From Fasciolopsis buskii (lineage: Eukaryota; Platyhelminthes; Trematoda; Plagiorchiida; Fasciolidae): DNA of 64,000 nt. Location of the stretch: contig LUCM01011233.1 in assembly GCA_008360955.1 (NCBI GenBank), forward strand, positions 51,532 through 115,531. Reading direction: 5' to 3'. The notes under the pieces were generated by a model, which worked only from the letters and a program-made list of their open reading frames with translations, was not told the origin of the DNA and made no database searches. Below, in pieces: positions 26,601-42,000 of the stretch; position 1 is the stretch's first letter; the number at the start of each line of letters is the position of its first letter. A program made the position numbers and the translations under genes.

Positions 26601-29600
26601 AATTTTGGTCGCCTGGCTTCTTCAGCTGATTTGCATCGCTCTTTTGAAATGCAGTTTCCATCTATCCAGAACGAAAATATCAGATAACGTCTGACTTCAA
26701 TTTTCCGTTTTTCCATCTGGTTTCTTATTATTATCATCACCAGTAAATGGAGTGTATATCTGAGGCCAAGTAGTTGGAAACAGACGCGTCCGAATGACTT
26801 ACGTGCACAATTATCTTAACTCCACTTGGTCACAGTACATGGAATTTCACCTGCTAAAAACGGGGCAGACAATTGATAGCTGTATGACTTAAAAAGGAAC
26901 TATTAGCTAAACGGTTAGTGAAAACCAAGCGATAAAGCTCACACTAGAAACAGAAATGTAATGTGATTTCAGTGACTCAGTTTGCTGTATTCGAAGCTAA
27001 ATTACCAAGTATAGGCTTCATCGCCAATTGAAAACCAAAAATGTGACTGTCGATGAAGGTTTCCTAAAGTAGTACATGGTTTTTAAACGAAAAAAATAAC
27101 CGCTCGCGAGTAAAGAATGTTAATAGCAAGAGAATGTCGCATGATTATTCATACACTGCCAATCTGAGAGTGGACTTGCAAAAAGAGCTATGAGTTCGAA
27201 AGTGGCCTTACATTTTGAATGAAAATGACATTTATTATCGGAAACGAACTCAGCTCCCACAGATAGATCAGTTCCCGGAAATATATCAAGAAGATTCCAA
27301 ACATTTCTACAAATCACCTATTTTTGCCAGAATATAAAGACAACACTGATACTTTTGGCTTACATATTTACTCCGGTAAACGATTTAACTGTTGTCAGTC
27401 ACTTAAATGTTAGCGTGTATTATGTATTCACCTGAATTGCTTTTGCGTATGAAGCTCCGGATAGAAGAATCGCTGACAGAAAATCAGTCATAAGCTCGTT
27501 TTGGCAGAGATTTTCATTTTGAAAAACATCACTGTGTTCCCAAGAGGGCGGGGGAAATGCGCAATTTTGCCGACTGTGACGCGCAGTCAATCAATGAGAA
27601 TTCCCGGAAATCTTCACATATTTAAAATAAGTACTTGAAGAACTAACTGTATCCGGAATGAACATAAAGGGGAATGCATTCGAAGCAAAACTTTTCTACG
27701 ATAATGAGAATTCCGCTTTGCCAACGCAATGGACAAAGCTGAGAAGTGATGTACATTAAATAAGCCATCGTATTGTGTACAATCGAAAGGTGCCATGGCA
27801 ACCTTAATTTGTCTAATCGAAAGTGGAACAAAGCGCAGCCATGATCTGGTGTTCCAGCAGTTGTTTCCTACTGTGCAAATATGCATTGTTTAAAAGCCTG
27901 GCTGGATGTATATGAAAATCTTGAGAATGGTTATAACTATATTCATGCATCTTATTGTTAAATGTTTAAAAAGGATTTGGGTTATGCATTGCAGGTTGTG
28001 TTCTAGCAAATGCGGAGCTGATCGATGATTCAGTTATGCCCTGGGGAAAACAGTCGAAATTCTCGACCAGACAGAAATATCCTCGTGAGTACAGCTGAAC
28101 AACATATAACACGTGTTGCGCGAGGTCAGTTCGACTATTAAACTCAAACCACAGATGACAGCTCCATTTGTGCGCCAACAAGAATGCTCAACTCCTTACT
28201 GTTTGCATGCTGCTGTAGAAATTTTTCACGAACGATGATTGATCAGATTTTGAGTGACATAGAGGTCCAATAATGATTTGCCGGAACTAGTGATGCTGAG
28301 GCAAAATTTGGAACTGAAGGAGGCGTTTGTTTTTTTAATTTTTTCCCCATCTGATTTTTGAACAATTTTAGCCAAAGCAGCGCGGCCAATAGAAAGCTGC
28401 CAAACACAAGAAATCGATAATTGGTGCTAACTATTCAATCCACCACAACTACAATTAAAGCCATAAAACTGATTGCTCACTCACAACCCGCCAATTAATT
28501 AAAAAACGAACGGAAGGTTATTAAAATTTAAGCTGGGATGATAAGGAACTATTCTGGACTAGGGTGATTGAAATTAAAACTGCCGATGTCAGCTGTCGGT
28601 TTTGTCTTGCTTCACTCCTGCTCTAGTTTGGATACTCGAGGGTTGTATTTTCATACAGGTCCCGTATGTTTCTGTTTTACGGAGCAGACATTTTATAATC
28701 AGTTTACATGACTGTTGAAAGAAGATAAGGTATGTTATATTATTGCACACAGAAATGCAAATGGCATTCCAAGCAAATTCTTTTGCGTTAACTTTGCCAA
28801 AAGGGCTTCTTTGTGGGTGCGCGATGCAATAAGCGAATTCACTAAATTATTGTCAAGACCAATGCCAATTTGGTGACTATTGCGCACGTTCGTTTTATAT
28901 TATTACATATTCGTCAGGTGAATCCTCATCTGGCCAATTACTTCACTAGAATTTCGGAATTAAGCACTGAGTGCTGTGACGGTTCGAGGTATAACGTGTT
29001 GGTTAACCGGCAGAGGAAGATAACATGGGTACATTTCTTCAGGAACATGTCACTCTGGGAGCAGTCGACATCGGATCGAGAAAGCAATGAGGCGCACAGT
29101 AGCGAGCCAGACTTATGATAGTGAAACGCGGAAGGCAAAGTTCAGCAGTGCTTAACGGTCACAATATCTACTCAATGCCAAAAAATGAATTCAGTCAGCG
29201 CACAAAGATTTTAGCTTGTATTTCCCATGCAAGCAATACAGTTGGTGGCAATTTTAGCTAAGCAACAATCTCGTTTTCTTTATTCACCTGCTAGAATGAA
29301 TGAAGTTATTTTTTTCGAAAAGTGTAAAAGCACAGCAGCCGGGATTCTTTTAGTAAAGCTAGCACAGTCGAAAGCTTTGTGAAATTCATCTAGCTAGGGG
29401 TAATATCTAAAGGAACAGATAACATATCACTTTCAACGATCATCCGGAGCATATTTAGAAAGTGTATCAACGAAGTTTGTTGTTTTTCCATGAGGGATGT
29501 CTACTCGAGAAAAGCGGCTAAAATTGCGGCAGCATAAGCTCAAGAGTTGCCCTCCAAGTATTTTAACTAATAACACAAACAACCGAGGAAAAACGTTGGC

Positions 29601-32600
29601 CAACAACAGGCGATCAAATTCGATAGAACGCCCTGAGTACCGAAACTGAACCCTACTGGCCCTAAATGTACTACTTTAAACATTCAACTCCTACCTATTA
29701 GTATGTTTTCGTTACAACCGATCTATTATTATAAGCTTGTAAAACAGAATTGCACCGTGGACTTTGAAAACCAGTTGCACGGTTATCCACATAATTTGAG
29801 TGCTTATTTTCTGTCTGTCATTAACAAAGCATTTTTAATAATAGATGTAATTGGCCGACTTCTCAGTTACCACGGATAACGTTTTGCGAGATGAATTTTC
29901 GATCACTTTATCTTGGATACTTACTGTAGGCTAGCTGCAGCCACAAAGTAGCCTGTTTTTACTGCTAGTCAATATCATTCAACTGAAAACTGATCATCTT
30001 AAGCTAAACCGTGGTAATTGGTACCTCATCGGAGGCTCCTTACCGAAAACTCTATTATGAGCTCTAATATGACAATCCTATAGAAAATCACCTGGCAGAT
30101 CGATAACTTCTCAGCCTCACTGGGTTTAGACATACTACACAAGATCAATTAGTATCGGTCATCAGATTTTGAGAATACGTCAGACATGAAGCACCGCAAA
30201 CTACCAACTGGGTTTAGAGAGGGTATGCAGGAAATGCAGGAAATGCAGGAAATGTCAGACTTCAATTTTTTCACTAAGCAGAAGGCTTAGATAGCGGAGA
30301 TTCAGGCATACAAGACTGTAACCCTCTCCACATTTAGACTCCCCACTGGATGTACTTTCCATGTGAAGAGGCGCAGCTTGGATGATTTTGAGCTCTTTCA
30401 AGTTTTTTTAATGCGTCATAATTTGCATAAAGGAATCCACTTTATATCGATGCGCCTTAGTCAGATGACTAATTCATTGGGTGCACTTCTGCCAGCGTGA
30501 TTCTGTATTACAAACTTCTCATCGCTTGGCTGAGATCTGTAAACTCTCATTCTTTGTTCAGGAAACGTGATTTGCAATTTTCCCATATAATTCATTCGGT
30601 AATCTTCTCTAAAATTTAAACAGTTCCCAGATCCTGGATGAATCGCAATTCTGACGGCTTATACCAAATCTTCACATAATTTACTGTGCCCTTTCAGGTT
30701 TCAAAGGCTGACGCCATCAATGCTCTTAATTAGTACTTGCCAAATCTTGCCACCTAGTCTGCTAACCGAAAGGCAAATGTTAAAAAATTTGTTCATTTCT
30801 AGTCGAGCTGTCTAACTCGTTTCTGTCCAACAGCGCTTTTCAGGAAATAATCGCAAAATAATCGACAAAGTGCAATTTCATTAAACCAAAAACCGTTACT
30901 AATCATCAAGGTGTATATTTAAGGACAATATTACGTGGGCTGGAAATAGGATTGATCAGAAATAAATTATTTAGGAGAGAAACCTCCCATCGCGTTTTTC
31001 TCGAATCTGACGCCTGTCATCACGTGGCAACATTTAGCTGGATATTGATCAGCATTTGACTTCACTCGGAATGCTGTGTTGTTTAAACATTCAACCCAGT
31101 TAATTTTAACTATCGTGGAAAAACAAAGGCCGCTTTGTTTCTTTCGAAGGATGTGAATCATTAATTAGTCGAAAGTTTTATTCGCTTTACGGAAAGGCAA
31201 CAAATGTTTTGCCTTTTTAATTTGCAAAGTCTTGTGATTTGTGCTTCCCGCACGTAACAAAACTGTTACCAAAAATGTGACCTCGACAGCGTTACATTCA
31301 CAGTTTTAAATGTCGCTTTTCAGGATACTTCGAGATCAATCTCTGCGTTCCGTTTCATGCGAACAAATAGAATAAGATATTAGTAAAATAAAATGCAAGG
31401 CTGGGGAGCAACGTGAATTTCTATCACAGAGTGGCCGATCCGTAACTACCGAGTTATTTTTTCACTGAGGACACGTCCGCCTTTTGCGAAATTCCCCAGC
31501 TATGGTTTTCATTTTCTTATCGTAACAGTGGGTTTGCTATCACCCATTTCGACTGTCCCAGTCCAAATGATAATGTTCTTTTGTTCTTAATCTCTGAACT
31601 ATTGAGCAAAATGCTGAACCAACCCTGCTGAATCGTTCATCTAACTACCAAAAGAAAAGATAAAAAATCCAGTCATATTGAATGGTTCATTTAAGGAAAA
31701 CATGCATAAGATTTCTCCTCTCTCAAAAGCAAAGAATTATTCTCTCCAGAATTTTATATCTAAAATGTCTAATTAGAATCCAGTTTGAATTAGTGCAAAC
31801 ACGTCGAAAATCATCTGTTTGGGACGAGTAAAATGGATTTAAGTTACTGGTTTTGCATTCGTATTTAATAATATCTCAAACAGTTAGCAGAAAAGATACT
31901 AAAACTGGGTATTGATTGTCTGGGTTCAGGCTGACAATTGTGAGAGCGACGGCAATTCAAAGAAGATTCGACTAGTACAGCTAACTCAATAAACCGACGT
32001 GATGCTAGCGAAAAGCACGAACGCAAGTGGGAGAGACAGAAAGAAAGCGAGGCAGTGTGCGAGAGAACACCTCGGACCGAAGGCAGTGATATAAACCGTC
32101 ATAAAGTAAGCCTTAGCTGTTCAATGTGATGTAACTTTATTCCTAGTTATCCTTCTCCGTCACTGTCGCTGGTATTTTACTGGTCAGCGCATAATTATCC
32201 TAACATTGTTCGGCGTCTGCAGCGCACACACGTCCCTAACTTTGTGATACGTCATCGATTACTGACTGGGTGAGTGGGGCTTGAATGACTATTGGTGATT
32301 AACCACAATTAAAAGCAGATTGGAAATTAGTGACAACCGAGCAATTTCAAGATTACGAACTGCTGTCACCCACGGCAAACTATGCAACCCGTTACCCCAT
32401 AAAAACCTGTCATTGTATCTTTCTTTTACGCACATCCATCGTTTTAACAGTGAATGCCGATGAATCGAATTGCCGGTGCACATGTTGTTGTTCGTGTTTT
32501 TACCATCGTTTTACTCATCCATACTGGTGCTTGCACGTATATCTTTGGTTACACAGACAAAATCCTTCCATCAAGAAGTAAGAGAAAATTAGCTCCAATG

Positions 32601-34488
32601 TTCTCATCCGAAGCAATGACAAGTAGACAAATCCTTAAGTGCTCTGCACTTTAGAAAAAGGAAGTTTCAGGATGGCATATTCTGCTCCATGAGAGTTGTT
32701 TTCAAACAAGAAGAGAAACGATGAGTTAGACAGTTGCCTCTAAGCGCACAACCATTCAACGAAAAAACAGATGGTGTGAAATTACCAAATCTGGAATAAT
32801 TAAGACACAATGATCTTGAGTGTGAACTGCGATGTATTCAATATCTTAACAAGGTGTTTGATTCATTTCCATCCGGCTAAATATATCCAGCAAATGAAAC
32901 ACAAAAAAAGCTTCACTAGCTTTCATTAATTACTGAAGAAAGATGCGGCTCTGTTTATGCTTGCCTCTTCAGTTTATTCAACAGCCCAAATGATGTTAAC
33001 CCGTTTAACTTGCAGATACAATATGACCGGTGCATAGTAGTATGTACTAACGTTTTCTAATACAATCTTCCGGATCGCGGTTGAACAATAAATAACCTTG
33101 ACTGGAGGCCAGCGTTCATCGGTTTGTCACAAGCCTAATACTTATAAATGTGCCAAATGAATACTGGCCCATTCAGGCTGTTGTAACGCGGGAACTCGGA
33201 AGCCGAATGATATGTTGGGGAAAACAAGCGAACGTCAAATGACCTTTCGCCTATTGTCACTACAAGATAGCATACAAGAAATTTTATTTAAACTCATCCA
33301 TGAAAATCTTTAATTTTATTACTCACTACTTCCTACTGAACGTTCAGCTGATGAAATCAGTAATGACGCATTTGAGGAGAAATGTACTCATGAAAGATCA
33401 ACGCGTGTTGCGCGCGTTACAACTTGAACACATCACAAAGCATGGGTCAGGATTTTGAAGAATTTTGTGGATTAGGAAATATTTTACTCTTTGACTCATT
33501 TCGAACTCTTATTTTGCTGGAGAATAGCATATGTAGAATTAGACGGTCTATAATTTAGGGTTTTGAAGTATGTAATTTTCTCAAATACACAAAACAATGC
33601 AAATTAGTGTCATGCCTTCAGTCGTATTTATGCCCTTCGGCCACGTAAACCTGAACAAAAGACATTGCACAAACACAAACTAAACAACTCAGTCCATTTG
33701 TGAAGTCTTCAAACCTGTGCCAATAAGAAACACTTTCAAAAAGGGAGATGAGTTACGTCACATCAAACAGTCGGGTTAGTTAAGCAAGTCACAAAAAGCA
33801 ATGCATTATTGTCGGCTGACTGAAATTTTGTTTTATTTATGGTTGGACTAACTGCTGTCATTTCCGACATTGCAGATACTTTAAGATATCGCCTAATCAG
33901 AAGAGAAAACTGAACAATATGGGCAGAGAAAGCGGCAGCTCTACGACGAATACTTTCAAAGTTAATCTAAAATTGCACAAATGGCATATTTCTGCAGGAA
34001 TCATTCACGTCTACTATGAAGAAGAATGAACCTGAGAGTGAGAACCGAGAATCAAATAAAATTCCAACAAATTCAGAATGTGAACAAACAAAAGTCCGCT
34101 TCACCTGTGGTTTCTGTTAGCTAAAAAAGTTTGCCATTTCTGACGAGTAGTAATTCGATGAAAAAATTGCAGAAACTGAACAACACGAATTGCTGGTGAT
34201 GGTAAATACGTTCATAATGTAAACCATGGCACCAAATGCAAATCACCCTTGGTCACAGTCAAAAACCGCCATTGGATAATTCAAACTAATTGGATTTGCT
34301 ACACTTGCCCAACCGTGTACAAACGTTCAAAAGCAAATTCAATCAGGATGGAGTTGACCTTTCTCAGGTGGCAAGACCACAGGACACGAAAAAATAAACG
34401 CCTGGCCACTGTTCAACGAGTAATTCCACAACAACCGATCGAAAAGACAGAACAGGGATTGTTTTCGGTGAGCAGGACCACGGCGGTC
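20657..34488. other. no gene seen
   Basis: The longest plus-strand open frame of the left part lies here: 21559-22017, 152 codons with an ATG. It has no recognisable domain and is about as long as chance allows in 64 kb at this base composition. An ATG frame at 21223-21411 ends with a coding-looking stretch (VGQSEAGPLEFHLKDLLGK) but is only 62 codons and matches nothing I know. A 9-bp unit ATGCAGGAA is repeated three times at 30225-30251. Nothing else stands out. Confidence 0.5.
30225..30251. repeat. short tandem repeat, 9-bp unit x3
   Basis: ATGCAGGAA is repeated three times in tandem, followed by a partial and diverged fourth copy (ATGTCAG). Confidence 0.7.
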
Positions 34489-36085
34489 ATTCTACCATGA
34501 TAAAAAGCCACTAGCCCACAGCGCTCGATTTTTCAAGCCGAAATTTTAGGCAAACTGATGTTTGACAAATAATTCTTCAATTTCCTACTCACTTAAAGCC
34601 GTTTGTAGTTCACTTCATTCTGGTGGGATAATTTCACTAAAGTTTCTAAACAACAACCCAGACCTCACATTTGATATACCGATCAAACGGTTCACAGTCG
34701 ATAGTGTTTCAAGGGATTTGAAGGCTGCTGTCCTCAGGCCGCAGAAGACGTTAAATCCGTGGATAACATAAAACAGAGGATAATTCTATCAGTAATAACC
34801 AGAATGGATTTTGCGATATCCTTACAACGGGACTGAGACTATCGGAATGCAGATATCTGGTCAGGTTTCAATAATCATTGCTCCTGCGATATCCGTTGTC
34901 TAGTTCATAAAAAGGGTAAATAAACCTCAGTTTACAAGCCACTCCTTACCCGTGTCCAGCACACCATAAAAAGCCACTGGTGTTCGTTGTATTACTCTTT
35001 CCTACAAGATCAGTCCCAATGTTGCTCTTTCGTTGAATGTAAAAGTCAAAACCTATAAACGGGGAATTACGGTTGGCACCACAGCCAAAGTTATTTTTTC
35101 AATGATTTGTTTGGCTTAAACTTGTCGGTACTAGAGAAACTGGTACCTGCTTCCAGTGCTTAATCACTCCTCATTTCTGCCTGAATGCACAGAAGATGAG
35201 GGCTCTTCCGAGATGGCTGCAATCCATGTGGTATATCAGCCGCTTCTATGCAAACATAATTTAACAGAGAAAAAAATCGCATACACTTAAGAAAATCCAA
35301 AGTGAAATTAGTAACCCGAAATTTAATTCTACAGAAATGGCACCACAACTAGTTCGGCCTTCCACCTGGCAAGCCCCCTATTACGAATAAGGTCAAAGAT
35401 GAGTGACTAACGGCCCAATTGCAATTTCACTTGGTAAAAACAGAGAGTTATGAGTTTGACCGTTTGAATTGTTCGGCTTGATATGCGCGAGCTGGATTAG
35501 TTGTATGACCTTTTTCCGGGAGCGAACCCTGTCTGGAAACGGTATACCCCAAAAGCAACACATTTCAGGTTGCCAGTTAATCAGCAGTGATCCATGTGTT
35601 TTAGCTCATAAAAGTTGGACCAAATGGGAGTACTTAATGATAGCTCAAATCCGAAATCACACAATAAATTGGGCGGATAATAACCGGGGGTACAAATTGT
35701 TTGGGGTTTTGTTAGATAAATCAAATATTCAAGCCTCAGGGTTTTTGCAAAATTCACGTAAGGAAACATATCAAAGCTCATCTGGTTTGGCCGATCGTCA
35801 CAGATTCAAGTCCTCAGAATGCCAGCGAGAAACTTACGCATATAAATAGCCCCAACTGAAATATAATTCTTTCGACGGCATTCGGTCAAGCCGACCGCGT
35901 AAGTATGTGCGTGTCCGAGTAGAATAAATTAGTGACATATGGGCCACCGACCGGTACGCCCCAGATAATAGAAGATAGTAAAAGTTTGGCGAAATCCATT
36001 TCTTTTACATTTTTGGCAGTATCCATTGTTTCTTTTGTAAAGGTTGTAACAGTGGTTACCAAATAAAACTGGATTGCTTGTATAA
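34489..36085 (+). repeat. left arm of a 1.6-kb inverted repeat
   Basis: Each base p of this arm pairs with base 78218-p of the right arm (42133-43729). I compared the arms line by line and found only two mismatches in 1597 bp, at 34497/43721 and 35080/43138, and no indels. Similarity stops sharply at both ends. The outer edge begins ATTCTACC and the inner edge ends CTTGTATAA. The arm holds no recognisable protein; its longest frame (35469-35849, 126 codons, TTG start) recurs in the other arm only because the DNA does. There is no transposase-like frame and no clear terminal motif of a known DNA-transposon superfamily. There is no duplicated target site: the left flank ends GGCGGTC and the right flank starts TGATGCA. 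Confidence 0.95.
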
Positions 36086-39000
36086 TTTACTCTGCAGCAA
36101 TATATAAATACATGCGATGCCTTCTACTCCGAGCAGGATTGGATCCTGACTAATCGTGCTATCGAGATGATATTGCGGGGACTCATTTCAAGTGATGTAA
36201 CCAGAAATAGTTCAAAATTCATCACGGATACTCATTGCTGCATATGGGTTGATGGACCGTCAAGGTCTTTTGGTGAGATGTTTCTTTACTAACACCGGAT
36301 AAGATTACAAATAATTCCTCTACCAAGATCAGACCGATTATCCCAACTGGACCTTTGCTGAATTATCGTCGCAATTTCATTTTCACTGGACACTTTTGCT
36401 TCCTTCGTTCTGCTTTGTCACGCTGTGCTGCTGGAAGAATTGTAAGGGGTTACATCTTGGATAATGCGACAAACTGAATGGCCCAGAATGTGTTATAACT
36501 CTCCTGCTTTTTTCGATCGCTCGTTTGGACTATTCGTGGGTGTTCAATTTTGTATGCCCTGCTCTTCTCCAGTTGTTACTCGCAGGAAATTGCTCACCAC
36601 GGATAGAGTTCCGTTTAGATTATTCAAGTGTATTTGGGGTTGCGTGACACTCTGAGACTGTGACGTTATTATTCATGTTCACTGAATTACGTTGTTCAAT
36701 CGATGGTTCTTTTTACCATCAATTCACTGCTTCGATCTAAACCTATCTTCAAGCCCTATTTTGAAACTAAACACTCAACCTCATAGAGGGACAGGCAATC
36801 TGAGTTAGAAAATCAATGAACTATAGAACAGATAACTAGAATCCTTGATTGAAAATCATTTTGAACTTCGGATATTGTTTGTCATTTTCTGGGCTTCAAG
36901 ATGATATATGTAAAAGCACGGGTAATGTCACGTTTTTCTAGCAAACTCCGTGAGTCCTCTACAAGGCGTAAATTCGCCGATCAATCGATTATGTTTAATG
37001 GAAACAAAACTTCGAAAAGGTAAACTAAATATCCACGATCGATTCCATTTTTCTTCTTAGAATATCACTGTGATTAAAAAACATTAGAATGACTTATTCA
37101 CAAACAATGAAAATTATACGTTCCGTGCTATTAGGCATGCAGTACGTCTTACCCATCTGTCTTAACTTTGGCAGGCCCATTGTTATCATTCATTTTATCG
37201 GTTAAACTTTATGTATAATACAAAACTTACTATGTCTAAACAAAATTTATTCATGGTCACATCGCTGTGGAAGAAAGAAAGTGTAAAAAAGATCACTAAT
37301 CGCATTACTGTGCTCAAAAAATTTAGACGCAAAAGAAAAAGTGTTTCCACAAGAAGAGTGAATCCAATTTTCTGACCCTTTTGGATGCTGCCCTAACCGT
37401 GGCTGGTGAACTAGTTTGGACATGTCAAACAATGTGAAATGTAGTAACTGACCGGGTCGTTTCAGGGCATCACTTTAATTGTAAATCACTTAATCAGACA
37501 CGTGCGTCCCAACCTCTTTTGTTAGGTGTCATTTCGATCTGTACAAATCAGTAGGGGTATGCACTAATACGCTAATCATAAATTTGACCTCGTTGTAGCA
37601 ACTCCCGCCTACTCATTAGCCGTGAACGATTATCAAATGATAGGATGAAGTTGCAGCGAAATTATTTTTTCTGCGATGCAGGCGCACTCAGCGCACTGAC
37701 CTCGTTCGAAAACAAAACACACAATAAAAGCAAAATGTACACTGAGATAGTTGCATTGGATATTCTGGAATAGTCAGCTGTTTGTAATTCCGTCTGCGAA
37801 TGTGCCACTTACTATTGTCCAGTTCTTTATTCCTTGAACGATGTAGACAATTGTTGAAGACTATGATATAATGAGTAGATCTGGTCTCATATGTAAATGG
37901 GAGATAGAGGAATACATGAACAAAATTTGGTGACACTTGATGGCAGCAACACCTCTGACTGAAGGCATTCTGAGCGAACAGTATTGGGATCCGCGGACAA
38001 AATTCATCAGGAATTTCGAAATATCGTTAATCTTATATTTAGTAATGCAACTTAAAGAGCGGCAATTTCTTGGCTCTCACACATTTTCTCAATGATTCAT
38101 TTGTGAAGATGTGCTGCTCATAGATGTTCGATGCCGTGGTACCTCTGGATGGACATGATAATTTTCATCTCTTAGTTATAAACAGTGACCAACCATAAGC
38201 TATTTGACCTTCGCTGCCGTTAGTGGTGACGCAAACGTGATTCCTTGCTACAGTCGACTCTTATTTGTACCTCGGATAAAAATGGAGCAGTACACACAGT
38301 TTACAAAGAAACATTCCAGAAAACGACGAGATAGCCAAGCCTGACCCCGTGAATAAAACGGGACACAAACTATTCAGAAAGTGAATTTGTAAACACGTGA
38401 ACAGATTTGCAAATGATTCACTCACACCGACATATGACTACCTGGAATGGGTGAAAAGATAAAAGACATAATGGCCCGACCAAAGAGCTCACCAACTCGC
38501 GGACGGTTGGCAGTAAAACTACCAACAGAAATTAACCAGTACTTGCTGATTCTTATCTGTCCTAACGTACACATGTGAGGATAGATGTCGTAGAGCACAG
38601 ACCTTTTTCCGGAGTGGAAGCATTTCAAACGATTGGGATGACACCTGTCATTCGTGACTCTCCATCCTAATAGGTGCTGTCGGGAATTATGCACTCCACC
38701 CGTCATAGAAAGCATGAAATGAAGGCTTAGGAAGGAAACGCTCAATCGGCCAAGAATACGTTGGTGATAAATCTTCGAAGAGGTAGCGAGGAATTGAAGG
38801 TTGCATACGTTTTTCACATCCGATCGGAAGTCGACTCTGACCTGAAAGCATATATCGGATTATGCATAAGGTTGCAATTCTATCCAACAGCACCATTTAG
38901 AAACATTTGAGTGAGAGCTTACAAAACTATTTTCTGTCCACCATTCTCATCTGTAGCATAGGAAATAGAAAAACGTTCGCTTAGAGTCGCACGAACGTCT

Positions 39001-42000
39001 CACACAATATGGTAGGACAAAAGGCCCTAATAATGATGCGGAATATGAAGCAATGACCTGTGAGATGAGCCGCTAACAGACCTCGAAATTAAATGTTTCT
39101 TAGAGTGAAATTGGTGAGTACGACCTCGCTACGTAATCAAATTCAGTCCCACTCAGTTTGGCAGCCGTATCACATTTTGTCCTCGATGGGAATTTTGAAT
39201 TTCATGTGTTTTCATGACGCGCCCGTCGAGATCTTCACTTGAAAGTACTCTTCGTCCAACATGCCTTCCTGTAAGCACGCCCAAAAGTAAATGCGAAGTC
39301 ACACTGTCACTGGACAATAAATTTACGTTTTTGTTCGAACGACAATTAAATATCGCTGACATGCGTCATCTGAATAGCTGATTCTGAATTAGAAGCATGG
39401 AAATTCATCAGAGTTCGGGAACGGGAGAAATCTTCACGAACAATTAGGGTTAAAAATACCACTATCAATTGTAGTCCTAGTGATTGAGTTTGTCTCGTAG
39501 ATGCAACCACGAGCAACGTATTTATTGCCCACGAGCGGTTAGTGGATTTGACTATTTTGTGGTAAGACAAGTAGATGGGTCTTGCAGCAGAGCAAAGGCA
39601 ATGATAGAATGTTTGGTATTCGGCAGTTTTAGGAGCGAAACACTGTACTATTATTTCGCAACACTGCCAGTAATGCTGAAATGATCACCCCACAGTCCCT
39701 ATCACCAGTAAGGTAGTGTTGTTGCATTCGAATCAGTTCTAACTGCGCTCCAACTATCAGTGCTACTCCAGTTAACTGGTGCACCCGATTTTATAACATA
39801 TCCATATACAACTATAAATATATATGTTTATGTATATATATATATATATGTTCGCATGAACAGACAGATACAACAACAATTTTTGGCATACAAAGAAATG
39901 CCTCTTTTTGTGTGTAGTTGTTTGCAACACCAAGGGTACTTTTGACTTGAAAATTAGTCCGAAAATCCGACCCGAAAGAAAAGGGCAATGTATTACTTTG
40001 ACCATAGACAATCGGGGTCAGCTGCTTTAGCAACATTCACAGAAGCATACAGGCATATGCATACATTCTACAAACACGCGTTTTATATTGCACTGACACA
40101 AGTGCGAGGGGCAACACATCTAGGGCTGATTGCCTAGATGACAAATTGCAATGTTGGGATTAGTTTTTCAGGTCGCTTGTTCGTTTATGAAGGGTGTTGT
40201 GAAACAGAGAGAAAAATAGCCGTTACTAACAAGAACTCGAGGCATGGTGAGGGGAATCGGTTTGCAAGCCTAATTCGTTGTCAGTTGGCATCTTACTTAA
40301 AGGAACATTGATTTGGTAAAATCAGAATCATATTTCTAGTTATTTTATTTATTCCGAAGCACTTCGTGACCCAAGACTTTTGCAGAGATATGTTGCTTTT
40401 AATCTGCGGCAAAGCTGGGCAATAGATTAAGTATAGTCAGAAGAATATTACAATTCGACAAGCTTAGACAGGGAGCCTTATTTTCAAAATCAGTGTTGGT
40501 GAGAAGACTATACACGTAAGCTTGAAAAAGGCACGCATTAGCAAAATGCTCGCAAAAATCCCACTGGCTATGCTACATAGAAGAACCAGTTTGAGACCGA
40601 AGAACATCGCAAATCGCCGAAGTTTGGTACTACCTATCAGTTAGTCAATGGAAATATGGACGCGTCAGTCCTGTTGCTGTCAAATATTTTAGATGCCAGA
40701 GCCTTTCAGAATATATGAGGTCATTGGATACATGGTGTCCGATACAGCATCCTGTCATGCAGACCTGCTATAAATTGAGGCAGCTGACGGGAACATTTGC
40801 TTGTTGGTCAATAAAACAATATTAGGACCAACAGAACAGCTGTGAGAAAAGAAACCACAAATGGGTGTGATCAGTCAGACACTTGTAAGGATTTGAATGC
40901 ACTACTTATGCGGGAAAAGTTTTAGAGGAGCTTAGTGTTCTGGTTTCGTAATGCCTAAAACAAATGAATCATAATAATTTCCCCATATTTATGATGATTG
41001 CCATCTCGGAATATCATGCCAACATGAAATTTATTTTGATATTTTTTGTAGGTTTACTGAAACATATTACTTGATGAGTGGTGGACTTAATGAAAAAGTT
41101 GGAAGGACCGAGATTGCTGTGACCAGAGGGCTGATGTGACGGTGTCACGTGGTTCGATGTAAACCTTATGCGACCCCGCAATACAGCCTAAAGTTTAAGT
41201 ACTATTCTGGACACAGAAAAGAACAGAATGTAACTGGATAACCGCGAGATTGCACAGAAAAGTTAAAGCCATAAGACAAGCTGAAAAAAAGGGAATAAAT
41301 GATTTTTAGGAGAAAAAGGAAGGATAACAGAGCGTAATTTAAAGTGTGGTGGTGTGTGCGGCTCGTCCTAAATTGTTTCATTAGTAAACAGGCTGCTGCC
41401 AATCGTACCGGTCTTCTCTCTGGACACAATGCAATTGGCCACCGCTGTGAACAGTACTGCTTTAGGTGAAGCAACCTAGCCATTAGAGATGAGAAAAAAC
41501 CAACAAAGTTTATCCTAAGTTACTTCGACTTTACAGCTTGCTCCATGGATGGAACATGGTAAATGTGAGAGTGGTGGATGATAAATCGTCTTATCCATTT
41601 TCCTGGTCGAAGGTTAGCACAACTGTGTCGACGTCGAACTGGTTATGTCAATCCATAAACTGAGTGAAAATGTTGTACGATAAGGTCAGTTTAAAACAGT
41701 GGGCCAAATCAGCCAGCGTCCTGGTCGATCACTGAGTGCTGACCAAATAAAACGAATACAAGTTATTTGTTTTGGTCTAGCCAGTGCATATTTTGGGTCT
41801 GCAAAACTAGGCTTTTCTCACAACAGCTAGTGGGAATGGGCAATAGCAGCTGAGAGGTGCGACCGATTATAGACGCGAAAAACAAAGGAACAGCAAATAT
41901 CTTTCCTTTTTTTGGTGCAAACGGTAAGGAATTTCACAATGTCTAGGGCTTTATTTCTATCTCTGGACAAGCTAATTACGTAATTAATTGACGCCATACA

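Noticed and set aside
35469..35849. 126-codon frame found twice in the window
   Set aside because: The second copy (42369-42749, minus) is explained by the inverted repeat, so the duplication is not evidence of coding.
38422..38817. 131-codon frame in the core of the inverted repeat, considered as an element-encoded protein
   Set aside because: There are no transposase, polymerase or integrase motifs, and the length is within chance.
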